Shown: positions 24,621-35,400 of the stretch, piece after piece
Layout of the letters: every line of letters begins with the position of its first letter
How positions within the stretch are numbered: position 1 is the first letter of the stretch
NCBI GenBank assembly: GCA_037043015.1
Contig: CM073321.1
Span: forward strand, 18,535,001 to 18,599,000
DNA from: Bryum argenteum
Lineage: Eukaryota > Streptophyta > Bryopsida > Bryales > Bryaceae
DNA: 64,000 nucleotides
Direction: 5' to 3'
Position numbers and translations under genes: made by a program
The notes under the pieces: model-generated
What the model was told of the DNA's origin: nothing
Databases searched by the model: none
The model's input: the letters and a program-made list of their open reading frames with translations, nothing else

Positions 24621-26377
24621 CTCCCCCCCCCGCCCCCCCCCCCCCCTACCCCTCCCCCCCCCCCCCCCCCCCTTCACCCGCCTCTAACCCCTTTCACTCG
24701 CCCTGTTCTAAGCCTATGTGGCGCATACGTGGCGTATACGTGGCGGCCAAGAAGCTTGGTTTTTACCCAAACCCTTGCCACGTCCTCGTTTTTTTACCTA
24801 AATTAAAAGTCAATAGAGGTTTGACCGTATCGGGCGAGCGAGAGCTCTATCGGACGGACAAGGCGGATGGACGGGCGGGCGGGGTGCCCGCCCGGTATGA
24901 CAACCTTGCCGCAGGTAAGACTCAGAATCAAGGTATTCAATAAAAAAAAAAAAGGTGACACCGCAGGCTCCTGATTATCTCCTCGGCTGTGCCCGCTAAA
25001 GTCATAGCCAGGGCCTCAATTGCAAGAATTACACGGGAAAGAGAAACAAAAAGGACCAAACGAGGGATCCTGTGATCACCGTCCCAGAGCTGCGGTGCCG
25101 GAGGTTAGGCTCACAATCAAGGAATTCAATATAAAAGAAATTTAATACCGCGATCTCCATGACATCTCCTCGGCTGTGGCCGCCAAAGTCATAGGCAGGG
25201 CGTGATGGGGGTAGCCTTGGCTGCAACAGGAGAACTGCAGGACGCCGTGCCGAAGACAAAGACCAAGGAGAACGGATTCAACAGCAAGAATTACATGGGA
25301 AAGAGAAACAAATAGGACTAAACGAGTGATCCTGTGATCACCGTCCCAGAGCTGCGGTGCCGCAGGTAAGGCTTAGAATCAAGGTATTCAATTAAAAAAA
25401 AGGTGACACCGGAATCTCCTGGTTATTTCCTCGGTTGTGCCCGCTCAAGTCATAGGCAGGGCCTCAATAGCAAGAATTACACGGGAAAGAGAAACAAAAA
25501 GGACCAAACGAGGATCTTGTGATCACTATCCCAGAGCTGCGGTGCCGCAAGTTAGGCTCACAATTAAGGTAATCTATCGAAAAAAAAAGGTGACACCGCA
25601 ATCTACTCGACATCTCCTCGGCTGTGGCTGCAAAGTCATAAGCAGGGCCTGATTGGAATAGCCCCGGCCGCAACAGCAGAATTGCAAGACGCCGTGCCAA
25701 AAACATAGAGCCACGAGAACGGATTCAACAGCAAGAATTACATGGAAAAGAGAGACAAAAAGGACCAAACGAGAATCCTGTGAGCACCGTCTCAGAGCTA
25801 CGGTGCCGCAGGTTAGGCTCACAATCAAGGAATTCAATCAGAATAAATAAATTCGATACCGCAATCTCTTTGACATCTCCTTGGCCATGGCTGCAAAGTC
25901 ATAGGCAGGGCCTGATTGGGGTAGCCCCGGCCGCAACAGCAGAACTGCATGATTCCGTGCTGAAGACAGAGAGCAAGGAGAACGGATTCAACACCTAAAA
26001 TTTCACGGGATCACGGGAAAGAGAAACAAGGACCAACGAGGCATCCTATCAACAGCCTCGTAGAGCTGCTGTGCCGCTGGTCAGGCAAGCAAACAAGCAA
26101 TTCAATCAAAAGAGACTAAAACACCGCGATCTCGAGGACAAATGAATTCAATCAAAAAAAATAAAATTGGAACCGCGATCTTCTGGTTATCTCCTTGGGT
26201 GTAGCAGCCACAGTCATAGGCAGGGCCTAATTGGGGTAGCCCCCGCTGCAACAGCACAAGTGCAAGATGACGTGCTGAAGACGGAGAGCAAGGAGAACGG
26301 ACTCAACAGCAAAAATTACACGGGAAAGACAAGAAGGACCAAACAAGGATCCTGTGATCACTGTCCCAGAGCTGCGC

Positions 26378-26645
26378 CTCTCCTTTCTCGTCCCTCGCGT
26401 TCTCTTGATTCACTCAGTAGACTTGAAGGAGAAGGTTTAGACACTTGGCTTGCACGTCGGAGTGAATTCTTAGGTACTACTAGTTGCATGGCCTCTTGTG
26501 TCACAATGATCTTATTCGCAGAATCATGCAGCAACAGTAGGGGCATGCAAAATTGATAAATAAATCTTCCAAGCCTAATGACTCAAAGTCCAAGGAAAAG
26601 GAGCTTTGATAATATATCTGTTTATTTTGATATCGTGAATAAACA
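26378..26645. other. Unassigned sequence right of the tandem array
   Basis: The array similarity stops inside AGAGCTGCG near 26375. The following sequence up to the microsatellite has no recognised gene or repeat. Confidence 0.4.
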
Positions 26646-26757
26646 CTATATAATATAATATAATATAATATAATATAATATAATATAATATAATATAATA
26701 TAATATAATATAATATAATATAATATAATATAATATAATGTAATATAATATAATATA
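26646..26757. repeat. (ATAAT)n pentanucleotide microsatellite
   Basis: About 22 nearly perfect copies of ATAAT (written TATAATATAATATAATATAA in sequence), with one interruption by G near 26739. It is likely length-polymorphic. Confidence 0.95.
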
Positions 26758-27444
26758 GTAAATATGTATGATGGAATGGTTATGAATTTAAACGTTTAAC
26801 GCTTTATACTTTCGGTATATAGAGAATCTCATAATATCCCGCCAAAATGATTTCCCGCCAAGTCATTTAAGAATCTCGAATCTCTAGAAAACCTTTATCT
26901 TTCAACTAGCGAATGAAAGTAGTGCAAGGTGGCAACAATCTTTTCGCCTTCACGCACGATTGTCTGCGGCTCAGTTCCGTTTTCCAATGTAGTCGTTGAG
27001 TTGCGGGTGGAGAACTTCAGCGACTTTGCACTCTCAAGGTCTTTCAAATTTTGCTCGCTTGTTTCTCCTCGCTGTTTGCTCGCCACTCGTTTGTCAGTCG
27101 CTCGCTTAGTCAGGTGCGATCTCTGTGTTTTGTTTCTTGAAGTTATGATAGGAAATTGATTTCTAGAATGCGTGTGTGATTATGTTTTTATGCGTTATCA
27201 CATTTGTAGAACTCATAAAACGGTTTGACTTATTATTCAAATGTTCGGATTTTCTTCCTTGATTGGTATGACACAATGATTTGAACGTTTTCTCGCCTTT
27301 GCTTTTGTCTCGGTTTTCGAGGTTCTCTTTGTCATTGGTCGCCGTTAAGAGAAGGAAAGTAGCGATCAGTTCATGTTCGTGTTGAGAGGTTCCGTGAGTC
27401 TGCTTCCTTGAACTCATTCCATACATTCTATTAATAGTAAGTCC
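26758..27444. other. Possible promoter and non-coding leader of the transposase-like gene
   Basis: No protein-coding region is supported. A CT-rich stretch (about 27055-27112, with repeated CTCGC words) ends GTCAG|GTGCGA, which could be a 5' splice site. If so, the palindrome array downstream would sit in a leader intron ahead of the coding sequence at 28868. This is inference from a single splice-like site. Confidence 0.25.
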
Positions 27445-28361
27445 ATTATCTCCGGACCGGGGATAATTCACGATACGGCGAGAGATCCAGTACAGTATAT
27501 GTGCCGGAAATAGCCATGTTTGCAGATTTGATATGCATTGTTATCGCCTGAACGGGGATAACCTTTAGTCTAATGGAAAGAATAAGATTATCCTTGGACC
27601 GGGGATTACTTGTATACTACCGAGTACACTTATTGTTTTCCACCGGTGCGGAGGATAAGCAGGATGTATCCAGTAGGATCGAAGGTTTTCCCCGGTCCGG
27701 GGATAACCTTGGTGTGATATGGTCATTTGAAACATTCTACTCTATCACGATCCGGAGATAACCATGTTGTAATATATACTATGCGGACATTCCAGTCTAT
27801 CCCCGGTCCGGAGATAACCATAAAGTTTACTAGCGACAGTCTTCTTTATCCTTGAAACGTGGATAACCAGGTTGCACGTGGTAAACAACTGAGTTAATCT
27901 CGGATAGCAAATAATGAATATATTACTGAGGATCGGTTTATCACCGGTTCAGAGATAACATTGGGGTATTCTGGGGTCTGTTTGTTATCGCCAGACCGGA
28001 GATAACTCCGTTTTATTCGGTATAGTTGAAAGACGTCTTGTGTCCGGAGATGTCATTGTTGTCCAAGAGTGTTTCCCTTGATATCCCGGTATAGAGATAG
28101 TCTTATCAACTTCTGAAGTAATCCTAGTTATTCCAGGTGCATAGCTAACATCATTATCTTCAGTCCGTGGATAACTTTCTATTGTTCCAGATAGCACTTC
28201 AATATTCCTGGTTCTGTCATAACCAGATGTACTCACAAAGCGTTAAGGTTATCCCCGGAACGGGGATAATTTAGTCTAAATTTTGCATTAGAATATTTGA
28301 CATTGCAAGTGTCTTGATTCTACTGATTCTAATATAGATTATCCGCGATCCAGGGATAATT
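27445..28361. repeat. Interspersed array of ~15 degenerate 21-23 bp palindromes
   Basis: The consensus is close to TTATCCCCGGTCCGGGGATAA. Copies are seen near 27445, 27540, 27586, 27636, 27685, 27741, 27797, 27845, 27937, 27984, 28078, 28152, 28204, 28247 and 28337, with a further weak one near 28735. The best are CCCCGGTCCGGGGATAACC (27690) and TTATCCCCGGAACGGGGATAA (28248). Spacing is mostly 45-95 bp, and the intervening AT-rich sequences are unrelated to each other. The outer GATAA/TTATC parts are best conserved, while the central dinucleotide varies. The array lies upstream of the transposase-like gene, so transposase or regulator binding sites are plausible but unproven. Confidence 0.85.
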
Positions 28362-28405
28362 CATGGCACCTTCTAAACTCTGCAATATTTAGCACTCGGG
28401 TGTTA

Positions 28406-28661
28406 AACCCCAATTCCGTTAAAATGGCACTATGCCATGTGCCATTTTGTCACACTAGATCTTACATTTGTGCTCATATAAAATGATATATTCTGTAATA
28501 TCACAATTTTTTTGTAATATCACTTCTTTATATACATTGCCACTCATTTTCCCTAATATCACCTTAAAATTCTGTTATATAACATGGTTTTTGAACTACA
28601 GTTCAGAAAGTTGAGGTGTGCCATTTTACCGGAATAATGCCATTTTAACGGAATTGGGGTT
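28406..28661. mobile_element. MITE with 24-bp perfect terminal inverted repeats
   Basis: The 256-bp element begins AACCCCAATTCCGTTAAAAT(GGCA) and ends with its exact reverse complement. A second inverted word, TGCCATTTT / AAAATGGCA, lies just inside each end. It has no coding capacity. The flanks (GTGTTA on the left, GTTATT on the right) do not give a clear target-site duplication, so the superfamily is left open. It separates the palindrome array from the transposase-like coding sequence. Confidence 0.8.
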
Positions 28662-28867
28662 GTTATTAATGCATTGTTTGAGGTTGCGTTTTGTTTTGGG
28701 GATGTTGATCGTATTCCAGTCACTCCCAACATTTTATCATAGGACCGGGAATATCTGTAGATGTTGCACAGACCAATGTGGGTGGTTTTTTCTATCATCT
28801 TCTCATAGGCTTTTATTGTTAACTAGTAATACTATGTATTGACCCAAATGCTTTGTCCAAATGCAAG

Positions 28868-29557
28868 ATGGACACTTTTTCTGTTAACGGTGTGGACTTC
28901 CGCCCTCTTGTTCTACCCGATGGTGTAACTGCTTGCAAGGACTTTGAGCGTTCTAAATGGGTATCTAAGCGTATTACACTTACGAATGAGCCAGGTGATG
29001 AAGTTGCTAGAGGCGTTTGTCAATCTGTGCACTCTTCCGTGGTTCCTGAAATAGATTTAAGGCTACTCGGTTCAAACTTTGTATGTATTCAAATAGCGGA
29101 GTCGTTGGTGGAGTATGAAATCCTCTTCAAGTGGTTTTACTCTTTATGTGCATGGCCTATCAAACGCGTTCTTCTCAATGGAGCGATTCTACATGACCAC
29201 GATCAACGTAGCATATACAATGGTGCATTCAAAGCTTTTGGTCGCCCTACTCGGATTGGAATTCGGCAATATGAGACTACTCGGCAAAGGAGACCTTGTG
29301 ATAGTGTGTCACGTAAGCAGTACTTCTTGACGACTGAGTCTATCAACTTCGTGTCCTCAAAGACTTGTTGTGCAAAAAACTGTGTCCAGCCGTATCCTAG
29401 GAGCAAGATAAAGGATCTCCAGACCCTGTTCTATACTAAAGGAGATGTCTTCTTTAGAAAACATCGTCTCTTAAATGTCCACGAACAAGTTCATCAATAC
29501 GCAGACGGGGATGACATGATAACTTTTGAAGGCATTGAAGTTTATTGTGTTGTGTAG
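28868..29557 (+). pseudogene. N-terminal part of a plant transposase-like protein
   Basis: An open frame starting ATG GAC ACT (MDTFSVNGVDF) and running about 229 residues. The C-terminal half has the pattern CCAKNCVQPYPRSKIKDL, FFRKHRLLNVHEQVHQ and MITFEGIEVYC. I associate this Cys-rich module with a multi-copy family of DDE-type transposase-like proteins common in bryophyte genomes. That is recollection of a pattern, not a search result. The frame ends shortly after EGIEV, where relatives continue, so either a splice donor was missed or the gene is truncated. The matching downstream module is at 30086-30700. It is a fossil of a DNA transposon or a derived gene. Confidence 0.5.
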
Positions 29558-29714
29558 TATACTATAATAGGTGTCTCGCGGGCAACGTATCTTCGTTGGA
29601 GGATGGCCTACCGTGAAGATACATTACCTATTAGTATTCACTTGTTGTAGTTACGTACAGACCACCTGCTTAGTGGTACAATCCCGGTAAAGAAACTTCC
29701 CATTAGTATCATCA

Positions 29715-29831
29715 GTGGTAAGGCCTGAACAACTTTTGGTGACAATGGCTTCTAAGTACTTAGACTCCATCTCTTTTGTGGTAAGGCCTCCACAACTTTT
29801 GGTGACAGTGGCTTCTAAGTACTTAGAGTGC
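29715..29831. repeat. 63-bp tandem duplication
   Basis: Two copies of GTGGTAAGGCCTSMACAACT...TTCTAAGTACTTAGA start at 29715 and 29778 and differ at a few positions. It lies between the two halves of the transposase-like gene. Confidence 0.85.
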
Positions 29832-30085
29832 ATCGTGCGCATCTAGTGTTCTGGGTACTAGTACAAATCATTACTCATTCTACTTAATTTATTTAAATAA
29901 CTGGCTGGAATAAGTACTTTTGGTGTGAAGTACATAATTGAATATTGCTAATCCATATCAATGTACTGAAAGTGATCTAGATGTGATATAGGTACAAAAG
30001 CATATGGTTTTCTTTGTACTTTTTTCTTGAGCAGTATAATTTTTAGTATTAAGAAAGAATGTGCTTCACTTACTAATGGTTGGAT

Positions 30086-30700
30086 GTGTTTTGGATTGGA
30101 CAGACACGACTATTTCCGAGTTTCAAAGAAGCTCATCCGGAGCGGCGCATCACGCAAAGAGCGTTTGAATACTTAAAACCGTGGTATGTTAAGACCTTCA
30201 AAGATCTGAATACATGTTGTTGTGTCTATCACGTAGAGAAGGACTTGTTGAAAACCGGGCTAAATTCTCTTAGGTCAGCTACCAAAGATTTGCATTCATC
30301 TCAATCTTGTAATTGAAGATGTGTTGTTTGTGGGGACGGTTTGGGGGATTACGAGGCCCATTCTCATTCTTATGATCAATTAACCATGTTGTAGACGGCA
30401 TGTCTGTGTCCTAAAGGCGAATTGGATAAACTCCATAGGTTAGACTGTTTAATGGGCCATTGTGCTGACTGTGGGGTGTAAAAACTTAAGTTCTTTCCAA
30501 AAGAATGAGATACCAACAGTGATCAAACATTTAAATGGAGGTGCTTCGATCATGTAACTTACACAAGGGATGAAGCTACGGGCCGGTGTCGGGTAGAGAG
30601 AACTAGCCCTAGAAAAACTCTGGGTTTTTGGCTGCACCTAAGTCAGAAGAGAAGCATGAGAAGTAGGAGAAGTAGGAGAAGTAGGAGAAGTAATCAAACT
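30086..30700 (+). pseudogene. Downstream fragment of the same transposase-like gene, decayed
   Basis: Reading in one frame from about 30086 gives FPSFKEAHPERRITQRAFEY, then LKPWYVKTFKDLNTCCCVYHVEK and DLLKTGLNSLR. It continues past in-frame stops (near 30314 and 30391 and at the end of HCADCGV, about 30480) as CVVCGDGLG, LDKLHRLDCLMGHCADCGV and KLKFFPKE. The CCCxYHxE box followed by a CxxCG cluster is the zinc-binding linker ahead of the catalytic domain in the family noted for 28868-29557. The fragment ends in a 9-bp repeat (GAGAAGTAG, about four copies, 30658-30692), where the catalytic core would be expected. No DDE core was found downstream. Confidence 0.5.
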
Positions 30701-32436
30701 ATGTAAAAAAGTCATTGTATATAACACAAAACAGTATTAAGGATCTGTTAAAAGATTAGTATTGATGTGCTAAGTTAATTTTAATTGATTTTAGGTTAGC
30801 TTAATTAATCATAAGTGATTAAAAAAAGATTAATTGACTAAATAAGATTAATTAATTTGCCAACCTTGATTAGTCTCCAATTGTGATTAGATTAAGAAAA
30901 CAGAGTTAATGCTAATTAATTATGATTAGTGTTAACACACATAATTAAGGTAATTAAGTTTAAACCCTAAACCGGAACAGTGTCGACGGTACCTAAGTAA
31001 AAAACATTGTTTCGCACGAAAATTCATACTCTATCATAGAAACCCTGGCGCAGCGCCGTAACGTATAACTTACTTGCGCTACTAAGCTCGCTGACTTACA
31101 TGCTGCAAAAGTTCTCGGTCTGCGATTGTGATATTTGAAATCGACTAAGTACTGCGTCTCTATCTACAGAGAAGTAGGCAGCAGCAGCAGGCAGCAGTGT
31201 CCTGGATCTCCTACGTTTGGCCACATGGGGCCCAGAGAATTACAATTATGACTGCCAGAAAGGTGTGCTTAGAGAATAGAGTTAAGAACGTGGTAACCCT
31301 AGTTGCGTACTAACCTCGTGATTTTGGGGATGATGATGATGATGGTTCGCTCAAAAAATCCATCCTCTCGCTCACAGTGATGCATGAGGGAATTTGTGCT
31401 AAGGAGCGACTAAAGGAACGGTTGAATTTGGGCGTCAGTCGAATTGGACGAGTTTGCTTTGACCGGTGCGGTGCAGAGAGTTGAAGTGAGATGGCGCAAC
31501 CAAAAAAGAATGATCGGGCCAGAGCCCTGCGAGAAGAAGCCGCCTGGTTGACACAACCCTAACTGGACATGTAATCCAGGTGTAGATTTGAAGCATCTAG
31601 AATTTATTACCCATTTTTTATGATTAGCCTCTTCTAGAAGTAGTAAAATGCTTCTTTGTTTTTTTGTGGTTTTATAACGTACCAAAGGTACATGCTCAAT
31701 AACCGTGCAAATTTTGTTGTAACAAGCTCGTAGGAGTCATTGAGGGAATCTTTAAAAAATGAGCAAAGTTTGGACTTCTTGGATTCATACTTTTGAACTT
31801 ACATAAAAATTTGGTGCGGTATTTTGAATAAAGTGGTCTAAAAGAATCTCAAATTGAGCACTCTACATTCCCTTTCTTTAATTGCAAAGAATTGTGCAAT
31901 TTTTGTTCTTTGTGGGATGGTTATTGTTTGGTCAATGATAACAAGAATACACTTACAAAATTTATACGCTCTTGTTCTCCACTGAATTAGCGGGGTTGGA
32001 GGAAGATAGAAAATTGAACTCCACGAATTCCGGTGTCTTGAGTGCAAGGAGTTAGTCTTTAGAGATAGGTTTGTAGACAACAAGTGAGGGCTGGTACTTG
32101 TTCTGAGAACCCCTCCAAGCTTAGACCTATGACTTCTGTTGTGTATATGCATTGAGTGGTTTAAAAAGGGCTTTGAAGGACACCTTTATGATAGATCTAC
32201 TCTCCTTTAGGAGTTAATTATAAATTCTACAGTGGGATGTTTTGACTTTTACTTTTAATTAGTAGCACTGAAGTTATACTTTAAAGTTCAAAAATTTAAG
32301 AAAAAGTAAAAAGAATGACGTGTTATATAATCATGCACAATATTGGATTGATCATTATATATTGACCATAGTACATCACACCATTCACTGTCTACTTTTA
32401 CTTTACAATTTAACCTCGTAGTTGTAAAATTTCACA
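30701..32436. other. AT-rich intergenic region; no gene recognised
   Basis: Contains TTAATTGATTA-like low-complexity sequence (30770-30960) and a short CAG-rich stretch near 31165-31200. A 91-codon minus-strand frame at 31410-31685 has no recognisable motif and is treated as chance. Confidence 0.5.
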
Positions 32437-35400
32437 ATGAAATCTTTTATGTGTGAATGGTGCAATGCAAGTCCATTTCACTATAAACGATCTCTATCTA
32501 AACATCTAGTCACATACATAGGGAAGTTGAGACCAAGTACACAAGAACTCGATTTCCACTATCTCCATTGCTGGCAACAGAATTCTTTGAACCAACTAAT
32601 CCACCTCTCCATTCTAGTCAATCTCAACAACCTAATCTAGCTCTAGGATCGAGTGTAGCACCGCTAGAGTTAGATTTGAACGAACCGCTTGACGATGACT
32701 TAGACATAGAGGAATTCGATTTTCTTGATCAAAGTGCATTTTCTACATATTCAACTTCTACATATGCATCTTCTACATATGAATATGATTCAACTTTTAG
32801 TCTCATCAATTAGATTAGAACATGCAAAAAAGGGGGAGGATTATCTAACAGTGACATAGAGAAGTTGTTTAAACAAGTGTTGTTTCACCCCTCATTCAAA
32901 TTAGAACAAGTTTCAGTGCGGTCAACTTATGATGTTGACAATTATGAAAAGACTTTGTACAACAAAGCAGATGGATAGAAAAAGGAAGAAATCGAGGGGA
33001 GTTTTTTAAATTACAGAGATCCAATTATAGCACTAGAATCGTTGTTTTCATCCCCCGTAGTTGCTAAGAACTTTACTTTACAACCCTTAATGACAACAAC
33101 AGAAGATGCAGAAAGAACATATTCAACCCCTGCAACAGGAAATTGGTGGCGCTTAATACAAGTAAGTTCTAAAACTTATGAATTATAGATCTTTTTTTAA
33201 TACAATTCACACTTTCTATGTGTAAGTTTTTTATTGTTTCAAATTTAGAACATACAATCATGTTAGGTTTTGAAATGATTCATAAATTATAAATTCTAAA
33301 TCCATGAGGTTCTCACTTCGTATTTGAACAGGAACATGTGAATTCCAAACATGGCGAAGGGAGGGTTGTTGCACCCTTAATTTTGTATAGTGATAAACCG
33401 TCACTATCAAACACCGTTAAAGTGAGCGGCCATCCAATCTACTTCAGCATCGCAAATATTTCTTGCGAAAATAGATATCTTCCTGAAGGACACTGCTTGC
33501 TAGCAATTCTACCAGATTTTAATATAATGGAATCTGATCCTGTCAAACGATTGAAGTTACTTCAAAGGTGTCTATTGCAAATTTTAAAACCACTTAAAGA
33601 GGCAAGTTTTACGTAAGTAATAATCTCTTATATTATTATATTTTATTAAAGTTTATTTATAGAAGAATAGTCTATTAATCAAAGTGAACCAAAGTGAACC
33701 AAAAATTTATTTTACTTATCAATTTTAAACAAGTATTAATTATGCTTGGGTGTTTGATTTTGGTATTTCATAGTGGCATACCATTATTTGATCCATTTGG
33801 CAAAGAACAAATGGTTCATTCTCGATTGTACACTTATGTCTGCGACCATCCGGAGGGGTGCAAGGTAATACAATTTTCTACAAATTATTACTAAATAAAC
33901 AAAAATAAAATCTATTATATTATATTATATTTTGTTTTATTTATTTCTTTATTTTATTATACAATTTTTTTTGATATCTATGTCTGCAAGGTAACTTGTA
34001 CCTATGATACAAACAAATCTCGGTACCCTTGTAGTATGTGCATGTGTCCAAAAGTTTCATTATCGGATGTGAAAAAAGGAATGAATAATTATTGCACCGA
34101 AGCTTCTATGAAAAGAATTTATCAACAAATGTCTACACAACCACGGACAATGCAAGCCTCTACAGCAAAATCACATTCACTTCATCCAATGGAGGTTAGT
34201 TTATCTACAAAACAAATGTTTGAAATTGTGAAGTGTTTATTTTAGGATTGTTATACCAAAAATTAGCAAGAATAATTCTTTAGTTGATAAAATGATTAAC
34301 TAATGTTTACTGTTGAATAGTGTGCGCTACGGGATTTTGCTGGAGGAGATACAAAATTTGGAAACCCTTATCTTGCCATTAATGTTGACATGTTACACCA
34401 AGCTGACTTGGGTATCTTCAAATTTCTTATGGACATACTGCAAAGTATGTCTAAAGAATTGGCGCCCCCACCTCTTCCTGAAATGGATAGAAGGTTTTTG
34501 GTAATTAAAGAGTCAGCATGTTTTTTTCAATTTCGAGTACCTGAAACCGACAAAGGAGGGTATTTTACTTTTAATGCTAATTTCGCAGCATTTGAACATC
34601 GTTGCGTAATGCAGGTTAGTTCAATTTGATCGTTAATAAAACACTCTACATTTTGTTTTAATTATTTCTTGTTAAATACATGTATAGATTTAATCAAAAA
34701 TAGGTTTAGGTAGATTATTTCATTGTTATTGACCAAAAATTGATTCTTGATAGGTGGTTGTATTTTGCATGATGGGACTATATCCTAACTTCTTTATCGA
34801 GGTTGTTGTAAATTTTTTACAATGGTATCAATTAGCTTGTCATTCAAAAGAATTCTCAGAAGAATCTCTTACAACAATGGATGCTTACATGAGAAGGTAA
34901 TTATCATATTACATTAATCTTATTACTATTTGAATTACTTAAGAATATTTCTGAATTCATATTTATTTCGTGATTTCAGGGCAGTATCCGTATTTCGAAC
35001 TCGGGAACATGGCAAAAATCAAATTTCAATTTGGTCAAGATTCATGCTATGAAACATTATTCATCTTCAATTCGACGTTCTGGAGCTCCTATCGAATACA
35101 GTTCGAATATGTATGAAAATTTGCACATAGCATTGATGAAAACAACATACATGGCAAGCAATAAAAAGCAATTTCTTGATTTTATTGTGAAATACAATAG
35201 GAGATTAGAAGCGTTACGAACGAGTGCATTGGAAAATGATGGGTATTCTCCTTCTATTGGGAAGAACACGGTATTAGAAATGGTAAGTCATTGAATCTTT
35301 CACAATATTCCCTATCTTTTTTTCACTTTTTGTCACTATTTAAATTATATTTTATCAAAGATCCATTTGTTCATTCACTTATATTGTTGTGATGTTTTCT

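Larger units (their letters stand above)
22081..24908. mobile_element. Non-autonomous hAT-like DNA transposon with G/C-skewed arms
   Basis: The 2828-bp insert has terminal inverted repeats: left CAAGGCTGTCATATCGGGCG, right end (reverse complement) CAAGGTTGTCATACCGGGCG. Both sides carry the 8-bp target-site duplication CCGCAGGT (22073-22080 and 24909-24916). An 8-bp TSD with CAAGG-type ends is typical of hAT elements. No transposase is encoded. Layout: subterminal GGACGGACGGGCG words near both ends; a G-rich arm (22260-22850); three ~128-bp AT-rich repeats (22916-23299); and a C-rich arm made of two ~545-bp direct repeats (about 23500-24700). Opposite strand skew in the two arms gives a foldback-like architecture. 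Long open frames across the arms are compositional. Confidence 0.85.
9895..26377. repeat. Tandem repeat array, 260-325 bp units, split by three insertions
   Basis: The array occupies 9895-10049, 11575-13067, 21126-22080 and 24909-26377. The landmark AGTCATAGGCAGGGCCTGAT recurs, as do GGACGCCGTGCCGAAGAC, GAGAACGGATTCAACA, CACGGGAAAGAGAAAC, GATCCTGTGATCACCGTC, AGAGCTGCGGTGCCGCAGG, an A-tract of 7-13 bases and CCGCGATCTCC. Within 11716-12817 the landmark spacing is about 257-325 bp. Around a dozen units are visible, with short and long variants alternating. Each inserted element is flanked by a target-site duplication, and the flanks close up to a normal unit when the insert is ignored. No protein or structural RNA I recognise is encoded; the internal A-tract after AATTCAAT(C) gives the units a retroposon-like look. 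Confidence 0.85.

Noticed and set aside
24116-24943. Long Pro/Ser-rich open frames on the plus strand
   Set aside because: Same reason, in the C-rich arm; two frames are open at once over poly-C, which is a compositional artefact.
27445-28361. Palindrome array as a CRISPR locus
   Set aside because: Repeats are degenerate, spacing is irregular (45-95 bp), no cas-like genes are present, and the surroundings are eukaryotic with spliceosomal introns.
31410-31685. 91-codon minus-strand frame
   Set aside because: No recognisable domain and isolated in AT-rich intergenic sequence.
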